Shown here piece by piece: positions 1 to 10,096 of a DNA stretch of 64,000 bases. A program made the position numbers and the translations under genes. Under the pieces are notes generated by a model. The model saw only the letters and a program-made list of their open reading frames with translations. It had not been told where the DNA came from and did no database searches. Every line of letters begins with the position of its first letter. Position 1 is the first letter of the stretch. Where the stretch lies: positions 5,797,501 through 5,861,500 of the forward strand of contig NZ_PJMS01000001.1 of assembly GCF_002846555.1 (NCBI RefSeq), read 5' to 3'. Source of the stretch: Aquimarina sp. MAR_2010_214 (GTDB lineage Bacteria; Bacteroidota; Bacteroidia; Flavobacteriales; Flavobacteriaceae).

Positions 1-2
1 TA

Positions 3-3000
3 GATAACTTTTTATATGCAATAAGAAGTAGTGACAAACATTTACTACGTATCGGAACAGACATCGTAGTAGACCTAGGTGCTGTTGCCCAAAACGGAGG
101 GGTTTCATTTGGTGGTGGCTATGCTGCTGATGTAGATAGTGAAGGAAACTTATGGGTTTTTCAAAATGGACTTGATAAAAAATCATTTCATAAGATCACT
201 AATCTTCAAAGTTATGATGGCTCTTCATCTCCCACATTTGAGATCGTAGTATCTGATCAGGCCTCTCCTAACACATGTGCTGATATTGTATTTATTGATG
301 GCAATCTATATGGCGGTAGTAAAGGAAAAGTATTTAAATGGGACTTATCTACAGCTACTCCTGCTTTCAGCAGTAAAAATGTTACAGATTTACCCAATCA
401 TACTTTTGGTGCATGTTATACTGATACCAGTAATCGACTATATGTATCCAGTAATAGCGGAGGATTGCACCTAATAAATGATTATGAGTCTGCTTCTCCT
501 TATGCGACATTACTAAATAATACCGAAGTAACGAATTCTAATGATGGCTTTAAATGTGCTGTGGGAGTATCCCCTATCGATGCTGATAATGATGAAGTTT
601 TAGATCCTTTTGATAAGGATACCGATGGTGATGGAATCCCTGATATTGTAGAAGGTGGAGGAACAGATCCTTATGGTGATGATGACTCTGATGGAATTTT
701 TAACTACCTGGATCCAGATTTTGGTAATACGTGTAATAGTGGAGTGTCTTTGGCTTTTGATACTGATCGTGATGGAGTTCCTAATGTACTAGATCTTGAT
801 AGTGATAATGATGGGATATTTGATATCGTTGAAGCCGGATTAGGAAGCTATGATACCAATGGAGATGGCTTTTTTAATAGTTTGGATGCTAATTTTGTAG
901 ATTCTGACCTTGATGGGATTGCAGACATCGTAGATGTTGATCAAACCGGAGTTGCATTTTATCCTACGGATACAGATGGTGATTTAATTTATGATCCATA
1001 TGATATTGATGCAGATCAGGATGGTATTATTGATCTTATCGAAGGGCAAAACAGTTCAAATTTCATAGCTCTTTCCGGTTCAGATCAGGATAGAGATGGC
1101 ATGGATGATGCCTTTGATCCCGATAATGGTGGTACTCCTCAAGGGTATATAAATACTGATGGTACTGATAATCCTGATTTTATGGATACCGATTCTAATA
1201 ATGATGGAACTCTCGATACTGTAGATGGATATGATACTAATAGTGATGGTACTGCTGATACCATTGCAGCAGGAAATGATTTTGATCAGGATGGTTTAGA
1301 TGATAATTTTGATTTAAAAGAAACCGTATTTGATTCTGATAACGGAAACCAAACTCCTAGTAGTTTTCCTGTATTGAGTATTGGTGAACGATATCAATAT
1401 TCAGGAACATATAATAGTAACGGAACTCCCGATTATTTGGGAACAAACGAAACGCTAGCTTCTGATTATCTCACACGAATCGATAACGCATTACCAGAAG
1501 GAAGTTCTGTACCCAACCTCAACCCTAATTACATTCACTCTGGGTATGATACTAATGTTACCATAGAAAATACAACCAATATTTCGGTAACATTTATTGG
1601 TGAAAACACAAATTATAAAAATACACTAGGTTTTTATACCTATGATCTCAATAGTCCTTCTACTACAACTCCTAACCCCGAAGATATAACTATTGTTTTC
1701 CCTAATGCCTCTAAAACAGGTAGTAATGGTGAATTAAATGCTGGTAACACTGTAAACATAGGTAGTTTTGCAGCAAATACCGGTATTGGATGGGTATTAC
1801 TTGTAGACGGTTGGAATGGGAGTTCTGTAGACTCTGGAGTATGGCAAATCTATTCTAATCCAGATTACAATCCAGAATGTGATGAAGCACTACGACCACA
1901 TAACATCCTGCTTGCAGATACTGCAAATGAGACCATAGTTCTTGGTTTTGAGGATATCAGAAGAGATTATCCGGGTGCAGATCACGATTTTAATGATGTT
2001 CTTTTTCATATCAAAGCTGATCAATACTCATCTTTAAAAACTACAAATATACCTGAACTAACAGAAGAAGGTGTTGTAACTTCTGGAAATGATGGTGGGC
2101 TAGAAAGTAATGGTGATCTGGCAAGTTTAATCGCCAAAAGAAATTTTTTAAGATCAAAAACAAACAAAATATACAATCAAAAGAAATTACAGAAAAGTTT
2201 CGCTCCGGGTCAAAAATCATACAAGTCTGGTAATAAAAATGATTTAAGTATTTATTTCCCAACAACCGGCGCCACAGGAACAGAAACATCTTTTGTTTCT
2301 AGTCCTGATGACCTGATCGGTATAACCAATGCTACTGCAGTATTTTCGATAGATTACTACAATGAAGACAACAGAGTTGGAGCAGCACTGGCAATGGCAA
2401 CTACTGGATCTGTTTATGATCATTCTAAAACAATCTGCGATAGACTTAATGGTTCTGTATTAGAAGACATAAGAACATTAACAATTCGAAATCATACTTT
2501 GGTAAATACCAAAATTAGAAGAGTTACAGGAGAAATCGAACAAGCCCTGCATTTCTCTGTGAGAATAGATGAGTTTCAAAATGAATTATATAGCTTATGG
2601 AACATCGATCAATATCCAGAAGGCGACTACCTTAATTTTCAGATCTGGGGTGGTTCTATACCACAAGTGGCAACTATTGCAAATACCATTATTGATAAAT
2701 TAATTGGTCAAAAATCATTAGGGAAAACTTTTATTCCTAATAATATTCCTTCGGTATTTGTACAAAAAGGATTTTACAGAAATGGTAAACTTGTTTTAGA
2801 CATCATTAATAAGTCAGAAGCAAGCCAGTTCAATTTCAGAGGAAATAAAAGAGCTACAGAACTGTCAAGAGAAGAGTTAATTACCAAAACAATATCCTTA
2901 TCTGGTAAATACCAAGAAACCATTACTGTAGAGACTGGATATTTATTTGATATTGGATTTGCTATTACTGGGGATAATCCTCACAAAGCAGATGTATTAT

Positions 3001-3833
3001 ACCTGGCAGATGGGCCCTGGGGTATTGATTTTCTGGAACAAGGAGCAACTGTATTCAATTTTGAAATCATAAAAAATAAAAACAGTGAAACTCAAAAAGA
3101 TACGTATCAAGTAGAACGAGATGCCAAAGTAAGCGGTAATCTTAAAGAAACTATGAACTTGTTTAGAAATATCCTTGGTGGTGATCTAACGTTAAATGTT
3201 TCTGAGTATGATGCGGTTGAATTTGAATTATTAACCGATAGAGATGTAGAGGTAATTTTAGTAACCAAAGATCTTGTAAACTGGAATGACAGGCTTAGAT
3301 ATACCATAAAAGCAAGTGATACCAAACAAACGTATACCATTCCGTTTTCAGATTTCTCAAGTAAAGCAAAACAAGGTGTTTCTATGGGTGAATTAAGAAG
3401 TGTTGTATTTTCTATTCAAGGAGACTATCAAAGCTTTGCTCTTTTCAATCTCGAAGTTGCTAAACTCGCCTTTACCAAGGAAAAAGGAAATAATGACTCT
3501 ATCGATGAGGAAGATAGTGATGCTACCGTCATTAATAATGATGATATCGAAGACATTGCTCTAACTACAGATAATACTACTGTAATAAACAATTCTCCTA
3601 ATCCGTTCAGAACACAAACAACTATCAAAATGCCTACAGTAAATCAAAAAATTACAATTTCTGTTATTGATATGTTGGGTAGGGTTGTACAAAAAGAGCA
3701 GTTAGGAAATGTAGCAGCTCCATCAGATACTTTTACGTTTACTGCTAAGAATTTACAGCGGGGAGTGTATAAATACATTATTAAAGGTGATGACTTTAAA
3801 AAAAGATATAAAGGAAGTTTTTTAATACAATAA
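3..3833 (+). CDS. T9SS-exported surface protein with TSP3-like calcium repeats and a DUF4114-like domain; 5' end outside window
   Basis: The reading frame is open from base 3, so the gene begins upstream of the window. An apparent TTG start at 465 is internal, because the preceding 154 codons read as ordinary protein with a beta-propeller-like texture. Next come many Asp-rich thrombospondin type 3-like repeats ([16 protein letters not shown] patterns, about 600-1330), which bind calcium in known families. A DUF4114-like domain follows (about 1780-2020, with the DFNDVLFHI motif), then a long beta-rich region. The last 80 residues form a typical T9SS type A sorting domain (SPNPF, then [17 protein letters not shown], ending FLIQ). 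The protein should be exported and held at the cell surface or released. The combination resembles LruC-type proteins of Bacteroidota. Its binding partner is unknown. Confidence 0.8.
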   Translation, partial: DNFLYAIRSSDKHLLRIGTDIVVDLGAVAQNGGVSFGGGYAADVDSEGNLWVFQNGLDKKSFHKITNLQSYDGSSSPTFEIVVSDQASPNTCADIVFIDGNLYGGSKGKVFKWDLSTATPAFSSKNVTDLPNHTFGACYTDTSNRLYVSSNSGGLHLINDYESASPYATLLNNTEVTNSNDGFKCAVGVSPIDADNDEVLDPFDKDTDGDGIPDIVEGGGTDPYGDDDSDGIFNYLDPDFGNTCNSGVSLAFDTDRDGVPNVLDLDSDNDGIFDIVEAGLGSYDTNGDGFFNSLDANFVDSDLDGIADIVDVDQTGVAFYPTDTDGDLIYDPYDIDADQDGIIDLIEGQNSSNFIALSGSDQDRDGMDDAFDPDNGGTPQGYINTDGTDNPDFMDTDSNNDGTLDTVDGYDTNSDGTADTIAAGNDFDQDGLDDNFDLKETVFDSDNGNQTPSSFPVLSIGERYQYSGTYNSNGTPDYLGTNETLASDYLTRIDNALPEGSSVPNLNPNYIHSGYDTNVTIENTTNISVTFIGENTNYKNTLGFYTYDLNSPSTTTPNPEDITIVFPNASKTGSNGELNAGNTVNIGSFAANTGIGWVLLVDGWNGSSVDSGVWQIYSNPDYNPECDEALRPHNILLADTANETIVLGFEDIRRDYPGADHDFNDVLFHIKADQYSSLKTTNIPELTEEGVVTSGNDGGLESNGDLASLIAKRNFLRSKTNKIYNQKKLQKSFAPGQKSYKSGNKNDLSIYFPTTGATGTETSFVSSPDDLIGITNATAVFSIDYYNEDNRVGAALAMATTGSVYDHSKTICDRLNGSVLEDIRTLTIRNHTLVNTKIRRVTGEIEQALHFSVRIDEFQNELYSLWNIDQYPEGDYLNFQIWGGSIPQVATIANTIIDKLIGQKSLGKTFIPNNIPSVFVQKGFYRNGKLVLDIINKSEASQFNFRGNKRATELSREELITKTISLSGKYQETITVETGYLFDIGFAITGDNPHKADVLYLADGPWGIDFLEQGATVFNFEIIKNKNSETQKDTYQVERDAKVSGNLKETMNLFRNILGGDLTLNVSEYDAVEFELLTDRDVEVILVTKDLVNWNDRLRYTIKASDTKQTYTIPFSDFSSKAKQGVSMGELRSVVFSIQGDYQSFALFNLEVAKLAFTKEKGNNDSIDEEDSDATVINNDDIEDIALTTDNTTVINNSPNPFRTQTTIKMPTVNQKITISVIDMLGRVVQKEQLGNVAAPSDTFTFTAKNLQRGVYKYIIKGDDFKKRYKGSFLIQ

Positions 3834-3844
3834 CTACAATCAAC

Positions 3845-3890
3845 AAAACCACTATACTATCTACAAATCAATGGTATAGTGGTTTTATTT
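3845..3890 (+). terminator. Rho-independent terminator after the surface protein
   Basis: A perfect 13-bp stem (AAAACCACTATAC at 3845-3857, GTATAGTGGTTTT at 3874-3886) with a 16-base loop is followed by a T-rich tail. It lies 12 bases after the stop codon and separates this gene from the flippase. Confidence 0.85.
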
Positions 3891-3949
3891 AAAAGAGAAT
3901 ATTTTTATTAATATAAAATGTAGAGGTTGGAAAATTAAAAACTAACTTT

Positions 3950-5212
3950 ATGAATATGATTCTTAATACTGCTTTAAAAAAATTGAGCGCTGAACAAAAA
4001 TTTATGATCAGCGTTATTATTGTTAATGGAGGAAACTACTTATATAATTTAATATTAGGAAGAATCTTAGGTCCAGAACAATTTGCAGATGCAGCATTAT
4101 TAATTACTTTTCTTTTGGTTTTATCATTTATAGCCATGACATTTCAGTTATCAACTGCCAAGTTTTCTGTGATTTTTGAGGATGCAATATTTAAAAGCTT
4201 TATCAATATCATTTACAAATATTCAAGTATCATCGGCATTATCTTTGGTGTTCTCTTAATTATTTTCTCTAAACAACTTCAAGTGCTTTTTAATACTCAA
4301 TCCTCTTCTATGTTTACCATTTTTGGAATTGGTGTGCCTATTTACTTCATAATGAGTGTTAACAGAGGTGTGTTTCAGGGCGGTAAAAAGTTTGATAGCC
4401 TCGCGATTACATATCAGGGAGAAATGCTAAGCAGATTGGTTATAACTCTTATTTTAATATATACCTTAAGTTTACAGTCTTCTATTTTAGTTGCTTTGGG
4501 TATTGCAATTTCTTTTTTGTTTGGGTTATTACCTTTTCGTTTTCGAGATATAGAAATCACTAAAAAACATGAGTTACCATCTGCAGAATCTAAATATATC
4601 ATTAAGTTTTTCTTGTTAACAGCTTTTTATGAGTTTACCCAAATCATAATCAATAATAGTGACATCCTGATGGTAAAACATTATTTTGAAACTTATGAAG
4701 CAGGTTTGTATGCGTCATTAGCATTGATTGGCAGAGTTGTTTATTTTGTAGCCTGGATGTTTGTGATGTTGCTATTACCAAAAGTAGTACAAAAGCAAAA
4801 AGACGGAGAATCTCATGCTCCTATTTTATTTAAGTATGTATCCTATATAACATTACTTTCGGTTTCAATAGTTCTAGGGTGTTACCTATTTCCCGAATTG
4901 GTCATCAATATCATGTTTGGTCCAGAATACTTAAGCGTTGCACCATTACTATGGAAATATGCAATCGCAACTTCACTTTTTGCGATTTCTAATATTTTTG
5001 CATATTACTTCTTATCCCTAGATCAATATATACCAGTTGTATTATCAGCATTACTTGGCGTTTCACAAGTTGTACTTATTATATTCTTTCACGACACATT
5101 ATCTGATGTTGTTATTATGCAAATAATAGCAATGGCTATTCTTCTTTTATTTCAAATCTTCTTTTTTTTAAGCTATCAAAAGTTATCTAAAAAAAGCTCA
5201 ACGAATAATTAA
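3950..5212 (+). CDS. Wzx-type polysaccharide flippase (MATE/MOP superfamily)
   Basis: This 420-residue, almost entirely hydrophobic protein has about 12 predicted membrane helices. Its opening (GNYLYNLILGRILGPEQFAD) is the pattern seen in the polysaccharide biosynthesis/flippase families of the MOP superfamily. Known members move undecaprenyl-linked oligosaccharide repeats across the inner membrane. Length is normal for the family. The ATG at 3950 follows an A-rich leader rather than a clear Shine-Dalgarno, as is usual in Bacteroidota. Two STAS genes, a GT4 glycosyltransferase and further glycan genes follow, so a role in surface polysaccharide export fits. The substrate cannot be read from sequence. 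Confidence 0.85.
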   Translation: MNMILNTALKKLSAEQKFMISVIIVNGGNYLYNLILGRILGPEQFADAALLITFLLVLSFIAMTFQLSTAKFSVIFEDAIFKSFINIIYKYSSIIGIIFGVLLIIFSKQLQVLFNTQSSSMFTIFGIGVPIYFIMSVNRGVFQGGKKFDSLAITYQGEMLSRLVITLILIYTLSLQSSILVALGIAISFLFGLLPFRFRDIEITKKHELPSAESKYIIKFFLLTAFYEFTQIIINNSDILMVKHYFETYEAGLYASLALIGRVVYFVAWMFVMLLLPKVVQKQKDGESHAPILFKYVSYITLLSVSIVLGCYLFPELVINIMFGPEYLSVAPLLWKYAIATSLFAISNIFAYYFLSLDQYIPVVLSALLGVSQVVLIIFFHDTLSDVVIMQIIAMAILLLFQIFFFLSYQKLSKKSSTNN

Positions 5213-5314
5213 ATCTATTCATCGAAAGATACTTGCGACTCAACTAATTTAGAGTAGAGATGCTAAAAAATTGATCCATCTTTGAAATATTAATAACCAA
5301 TAAAACCAGAAGTT

Positions 5315-5611
5315 ATGGCCTTAAGAATTACTAAAAACCAAGGGATTTTTGAAATTAAAGGAAGTATTGTAGCAGAAAACACTAAGTCTCTTCAGCATCA
5401 TTTTGAGAAATTATTATTCAATGCCGATAAGGTGGTGGTATATATGGATAAAGTCAAAAAAATTGACGCTTCTGGTGTTTCGGTATTGACCAAATTATTC
5501 AGAAAAGCTATGGAAAGCAACAAGATTTTTCACATCATCGGTAAAGAAAACAAAAAAGTAAGTAACGCTTTTGGCAAAGTAAATTACATCCTAAGAAGTG
5601 ATTTCGTATAA
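5315..5611 (+). CDS. STAS-domain protein (anti-sigma factor antagonist type), intact Ser
   Basis: This is a 98-residue single STAS domain. The signature loop reads KKIDASGVSVL, with the Ser that partner kinases phosphorylate in SpoIIAA-like proteins. Stand-alone STAS proteins normally act in partner-switching modules with an anti-sigma kinase or a phosphatase, but no such partner is in the window. It is followed 29 bases later by a paralogue and sits between a flippase and a glycosyltransferase. By inference, the pair may regulate output of the polysaccharide machinery, as single STAS proteins do in some exopolysaccharide loci. Confidence 0.8.
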   Translation: MALRITKNQGIFEIKGSIVAENTKSLQHHFEKLLFNADKVVVYMDKVKKIDASGVSVLTKLFRKAMESNKIFHIIGKENKKVSNAFGKVNYILRSDFV

Positions 5612-5640
5612 CATATAACACTCCCCAAATACAAAATATA

Positions 5641-5940
5641 ATGAAACTACAAATAGAAAATACCTTAGGAACATTTGAAATAATAGGAAACTTTACTTTG
5701 GATAATACAGAATTAGTAAAAGATCATTTTAACTACTTACTAGATCATTATGAAGAAGTAGTAATCTCTTTAAAAAAAGTAAAGAAAATTGACAAAAAGG
5801 CTATGAAAGTTTTAAAAGGCATCTATGCAAAAGCAAATAAAAGAAGTAAAATACTTTTTGTTTTAGGTAAAGAAAATAATGTAATAGCAAATGCTTTTAA
5901 AAAAGATAAAGCAGATTATATTTTTAGAGAAAATTATTAA
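5641..5940 (+). CDS. STAS-like protein lacking the phosphorylatable Ser
   Basis: This 99-residue protein is clearly paralogous to the preceding STAS protein along its length (matching GTFEI, VKKIDK and LGKEN...NAFKK blocks). The loop that carries Ser in the neighbour reads KKIDKKAMKVL here, so the phosphorylation site is gone and the loop is basic. The gene is 29 bases downstream and almost certainly co-transcribed. It may be a constitutively active or decoy version of its partner, or a heterodimer subunit; this is inference. The 250 bases after it, up to the GT4 gene, hold no recognisable gene. Confidence 0.75.
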   Translation: MKLQIENTLGTFEIIGNFTLDNTELVKDHFNYLLDHYEEVVISLKKVKKIDKKAMKVLKGIYAKANKRSKILFVLGKENNVIANAFKKDKADYIFRENY

Positions 5941-6193
5941 TCTCTAGTTATATAAGTTTATTATCAGTACTACTCTTATAAAATTCTTTCTGATCGGCAA
6001 TACTATCATTATTCTTCTTATGTTTCAGTTGTTTTTGTTGTCAGGTTATTATAAATTGTAGTTTAGTATATCAAAAAAAATAAAGACGTACCCCATTCGT
6101 CCTAAAATCTTGAAACCTATATAACCAATAAGATTTCTACTCGATTTTAATTCGTCTCTGTCTGTTTCTAAAAAAGAATACAAAATTCAACAG

Positions 6194-7384
6194 ATGAAAT
6201 TAGCAATTGTAACAGCATATCCGCCTAGTAAGGTAACTTTAAATGAATATGCTTATCACCTGGTAAAACATTTTAGACAGCATACCGAAGTATCTGAACT
6301 TATTTTATTAACCGATGTATCCTCTAAAGATGCTGATACCGTTTTTGACGAAAAAGGATGCAATGTAGTAGTTAAACAATGTTGGAAATTTAATAGTTAC
6401 CGCAATATCTTCTCTGTTATGAAGGCTATTAAACAAACCAAGCCAGATGCGATACTATTTAATCTTCAGTTCATGAAATTTGGAGATAAAAAAATAGCTG
6501 CAGCACTTGGCTTATTATTACCAAAACGTTGTGTTTCTAATAAAATACCAACCATAGTTCTGTTACACAATATTATGGAGCAAGTAGATCTGGAAAGCTC
6601 TGGGTTTACAAAAAATAAAGTTTTACAAAAAATCTACAATGGCATAGGAACGACACTAACTCGATTTATTTTATCTGCTGATATTGTTGCCGTTACTATT
6701 GACAAATATGTACATATTTTAAAAGCGAAATATAAAAGCGAAAATGTAGTACAGATTCCTCATGGAACTTTTGAAATACCTGAAGAGCCAAAATACACGC
6801 TACCAGAAGGCCCCTTACAGATCATGACTTTTGGCAAATTTGGCACCTACAAAAAAGTAGAAATCATGATTGAAGCGGTAGAAAAAATACGATCAAGAAC
6901 AAATATCGATTTAGAGATTGTAATTGCAGGAACCGATAACCCCAATGTTATTGGATATCTACAATCGATGAAAGAAAAATATGTCGATGTACCTCAGCTC
7001 ACTTTTACTGGTTATGTTGAAGAAGTAGATGTACCTCGAATCTTTACAGAAAGTGCTATGGTCGTATTTCCTTATACCTCTACAACGGGTAGTTCTGGTG
7101 TATTGCATCAGGCAGGTAGTTATGGTAAAGCAGTGGTTATGCCAGATTTGGGAGACCTAAGTTTATTAGTGAAAGACGAAGGGTATCGAGGAGAATTCTT
7201 TAATCCAGAAAGTGTAGATAGTCTTGCTGATGCCATAGAAAAAATTGTATTGGATCCTGCGTATCGTACAGAATTAGGTCAAGCCAATTACAAAGCAGCA
7301 ACTGCATTACCAATGAGTAAAATCACAGCAATGTATCTAGAGCAGTTTAATGCTATTAAAAAAAGTAAAACCCGCAAAAATTAA
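6194..7384 (+). CDS. GT4-family glycosyltransferase (GT-B fold)
   Basis: The protein has 396 residues. The N-terminus (MKLAIVTAYPPSKVTLNEYAYHL) is the opening of the acceptor domain of GT4 enzymes. The C-terminal half has the donor domain with the MTFGKFGTYKK segment and the GSSGVLHQAGSYGKAVVMPD loop followed by an acidic stretch, the usual nucleotide-sugar binding region. It should transfer a sugar from an NDP- or GDP-sugar to a growing glycan at the cytoplasmic face of the membrane. It follows the flippase and STAS genes in the same orientation, so it probably builds the glycan that the flippase exports. Sugar and linkage are unknown. Confidence 0.85.
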   Translation: MKLAIVTAYPPSKVTLNEYAYHLVKHFRQHTEVSELILLTDVSSKDADTVFDEKGCNVVVKQCWKFNSYRNIFSVMKAIKQTKPDAILFNLQFMKFGDKKIAAALGLLLPKRCVSNKIPTIVLLHNIMEQVDLESSGFTKNKVLQKIYNGIGTTLTRFILSADIVAVTIDKYVHILKAKYKSENVVQIPHGTFEIPEEPKYTLPEGPLQIMTFGKFGTYKKVEIMIEAVEKIRSRTNIDLEIVIAGTDNPNVIGYLQSMKEKYVDVPQLTFTGYVEEVDVPRIFTESAMVVFPYTSTTGSSGVLHQAGSYGKAVVMPDLGDLSLLVKDEGYRGEFFNPESVDSLADAIEKIVLDPAYRTELGQANYKAATALPMSKITAMYLEQFNAIKKSKTRKN

Positions 7385-7555
7385 AAAGACAGACAAAGAG
7401 CTTTTTTATACCCTGAGTTCGATGTAAGAAAATCATTTAAAAAAGGAAATAAACACATAGCATTATACTATATACCTAAGACATGAGTTATTAGAGTTTA
7501 AGAAACATTTTTATATACAAAGTTCTATATAACTTCAAATTAATCGTAATTTATT

Positions 7556-8506
7556 ATGCTTAACCTTCAGTATTTTTTATTGTTTTTTCTATTTAGCCTT
7601 TCTGTGGTTGCCCAACAATGTGATAATAGAGTTTGGTCTGGAGTGGCAAAGTACCACCAGGTGACAAATGCTACCACATCATGTGGATACTCTCCCAAAG
7701 CTGATGACACACTATATGCTGCACTAAGAGCTACAGATTATCAAGCTGAAAGACTTTGTAATACATGTTTAAAAGTTAGTTCTAGCAAAGGCAGTGTTAT
7801 TGTGAAGGTAATGGATAAATCTGGTGCTCATGGGTTAGATATTCATAAAAAAGCTTTTGCAAAATTGGGAGATACTCTCAAGGGTAATGTTGATGTCACA
7901 TGGCAAATCACAACTTGTCCTGAACAAGGAAATATTGGGTATTATTATTCCAAAAGTTCCTTTGCTTCAGAAAAGAGAGTAATGGTTGTAAACACCAAAT
8001 CGACTGTTAAAAAACTGTATTTCAGATACCAAAATAATGATTTCAAAGAGGTATTTCGTGCAAAAAATAATAGTAATGATTTTTTTGTAATCACTTGGAG
8101 AGATGATCTAAATTTGGGACCTTATGATTTTAAGGTGGTAGACATTTATAATAATTCTATAATTGATCATGACATAAATTTTTCATCAAACACTACTTTT
8201 TATGGTCAAAATCAATTCCCTGGATGTGATGTGATTTCTGAAATAAACGATGAATCTATAGACAAAGTAGCTATCAAATTTCAAAACCCAATGAGTCACA
8301 ATGGATCTATTTCTATCGAAACGGATCAAGAAAAACAATTCACACTTCATTTATATTCATTAAGAGGCCTTAAGGTATTAGAGACTAGTCTTGAGAGTAA
8401 TTCCAAAAAACATATCTTTAAAGATATGCAAGCAGGATTATACATCATCTCTATCTGGAGTAACGAGGGTCTAATTTTGAATGATAAGCTTATTATTCAA
8501 AATTAA
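7556..8506 (+). CDS. Secreted expansin-like protein with T9SS sorting domain
   Basis: This 316-residue protein has a Sec signal peptide (about residues 1-19, ending VVAQ). An expansin module follows: a double-psi beta-barrel with WSGVAKYHQ, CGYSP, AALRATDY, paired Cys and MDKSGAHGLDIHKKAF. The two Asp in the last motif match the conserved acidic residues of bacterial EXLX1 proteins. A second beta-sandwich (about residues 125-215) corresponds to the CBM63-like domain. The C-terminal 80 residues are a T9SS type A sorting domain. Expansins loosen cellulose or peptidoglycan networks without hydrolysis. Its neighbours are glycan-synthesis genes and a GH5-like hydrolase, so it may act on a self-made beta-glucan or on plant or algal wall material. 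Confidence 0.85.
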   Translation: MLNLQYFLLFFLFSLSVVAQQCDNRVWSGVAKYHQVTNATTSCGYSPKADDTLYAALRATDYQAERLCNTCLKVSSSKGSVIVKVMDKSGAHGLDIHKKAFAKLGDTLKGNVDVTWQITTCPEQGNIGYYYSKSSFASEKRVMVVNTKSTVKKLYFRYQNNDFKEVFRAKNNSNDFFVITWRDDLNLGPYDFKVVDIYNNSIIDHDINFSSNTTFYGQNQFPGCDVISEINDESIDKVAIKFQNPMSHNGSISIETDQEKQFTLHLYSLRGLKVLETSLESNSKKHIFKDMQAGLYIISIWSNEGLILNDKLIIQN

Positions 8507-8548
8507 ATAGTTAAGATAATATGTTTCAATACCTATACATTGGACATA

Positions 8549-10096
8549 TTACTTAGTTATAAACTCAAAAGCGGGTTTCTTGTTTCCATTACGATCAATA
8601 AATCCAAAGTATTTTTGCTTATGTTTTCGCCAAGGTAACTTACCTACTACGGCACTAGGTACTTCCTTAAAATCGTATAAAGTCCAAGAAAGATAATGAA
8701 TATCATCTTTTTTAATGATCTCTTGAAATTGTTTATAATAATTAGCTTGCTCTTTTTCTGAGGGACCGAAAGGACTCCAAAACCCTCTACTAGAAGACAA
8801 CCCAAATTCTTGTAACACCAGAGGTTTCTTGATTTTAGAATTCATTACAGTATACGCTTCAGAAAAAGCATTGATATCCAGATAATAATGAAAAGAAATA
8901 ATATCTACCTCATTTTCTAGTAAACCAACAGATGCAGTATCAGACCACCCGATAGTAATCAAATGATTAGGATCAAATTGTTTGATTTGGCGAGTCATTT
9001 CTTTTAGCCAAGCCAATACATTTTCTTTTCCTCTGGTATCAAAATCCAGATTAGGTTCGTTCTTTATATCCCATGCAAGGATAGCGTTATGGTCTGTAAA
9101 AGCACTTACAATCTGCTCTGCATGGCGATGGGTTAATGTCCAATCCAAGACAGAGTAATCTCCATAAAAATCAAATAAAGTAACAATAACTTTAAGGTTT
9201 TTGGCTTCTGCCTTATCTAATACTTGTTTTAGTTTTTCTAATTTTTCGGTTTTCACCTTAGCTTTGCCAAAAACTTCGTAGGGTATAAAAATTCGTGTCG
9301 TATTTAAACCTGCATTCTTAATAAGATCAAAATCGGCAGCAATTACATTAATGTCATAATCATCACCAAACATATCCCAAGGTGTTTTCTGGGGATAATA
9401 GTTAATCCCTTTGATTTGGTATTCTCTATCTTCAACAAATATTTTATCCTCTATAACTTTTATAGACCTATTGGTTTGCACCACAGGGTCTGATGAGTCA
9501 TTTTTTTCTTTTACTATATGCCGTATTCGCCAAAAACCATCTTCTAGCATTAACATCACCTGATAGTCTGATTGCAATTCTGTTTCTAGCAGTAGTTTTT
9601 CATTACGATAAATCCTTTGATATTCTTTTACACCTGTATCTGTAATGACTGCCAATTGGCCATCTGCACTATAAAAATCTAATGCTACATTATGAGTAGT
9701 TGTGGTGCTATGTATAGCAATATCTTTTTCTTTGTTGGATACTAATGATGTAACAATATGTTTCCGTGCACTTTTGGTATAGTAATCCTCTATTCCCTCT
9801 TGCTTATTAGTTTGGTATGCTGCATTGCGTATATACCATGCATTAAGGTAATCCTGCTCTATATCGTGTAGTGTCTGTTTTTCTATAGGTCGCCCGGGAT
9901 TGATCGTATCTTTCCATTCTAATTTGGGTAAATATACTTGCTCTTTATGCAAAGCCAGATGTAGCATCGAAGTCCGCTCTGCTCCTGTAGTAAGATAAGA
10001 TAATGTCTGGCTGATACCAAAGAGTATTACTATAGTAACTCCAACAAAGGAAATGATGATGAGTGATCTATATATGTTTCTATTCCAGCCCATCAT
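8549..10096 (-). CDS. Membrane-anchored GH5-like glycoside hydrolase with N-terminal NTF2/IMS-like domain
   Basis: This 515-residue protein has one N-terminal membrane helix (about residues 10-30). A small alpha/beta domain (about 65-205) resembles NTF2/IMS-type folds. The TIM barrel begins at IKGINYYPQKTPW. The catalytic acid/base is in WDIKNEPN and the nucleophile in LVLQEFG, so both clan GH-A glutamates are present. GH5 is the best guess, but a GH2-like TIM barrel is possible. Its start overlaps the upstream stop by 4 bases (ATGA), so translation is coupled with the Ig-like gene. Being anchored and co-expressed with membrane glycan machinery, it may trim or release a polysaccharide during export, as cellulase partners do in cellulose synthase operons. 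Confidence 0.75.
   Translation of the reverse strand: MMGWNRNIYRSLIIISFVGVTIVILFGISQTLSYLTTGAERTSMLHLALHKEQVYLPKLEWKDTINPGRPIEKQTLHDIEQDYLNAWYIRNAAYQTNKQEGIEDYYTKSARKHIVTSLVSNKEKDIAIHSTTTTHNVALDFYSADGQLAVITDTGVKEYQRIYRNEKLLLETELQSDYQVMLMLEDGFWRIRHIVKEKNDSSDPVVQTNRSIKVIEDKIFVEDREYQIKGINYYPQKTPWDMFGDDYDINVIAADFDLIKNAGLNTTRIFIPYEVFGKAKVKTEKLEKLKQVLDKAEAKNLKVIVTLFDFYGDYSVLDWTLTHRHAEQIVSAFTDHNAILAWDIKNEPNLDFDTRGKENVLAWLKEMTRQIKQFDPNHLITIGWSDTASVGLLENEVDIISFHYYLDINAFSEAYTVMNSKIKKPLVLQEFGLSSSRGFWSPFGPSEKEQANYYKQFQEIIKKDDIHYLSWTLYDFKEVPSAVVGKLPWRKHKQKYFGFIDRNGNKKPAFEFITK

Noticed and set aside
277..474. 65-codon ORF on the plus strand
   Set aside because: It lies out of frame inside the open frame of the truncated surface protein and is a shadow.
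8507..8548. 8-bp inverted repeat between the expansin and GH5-like genes
   Set aside because: The stem is short, very AT-rich and has a 19-base loop without a T run; it is too weak to call a terminator.
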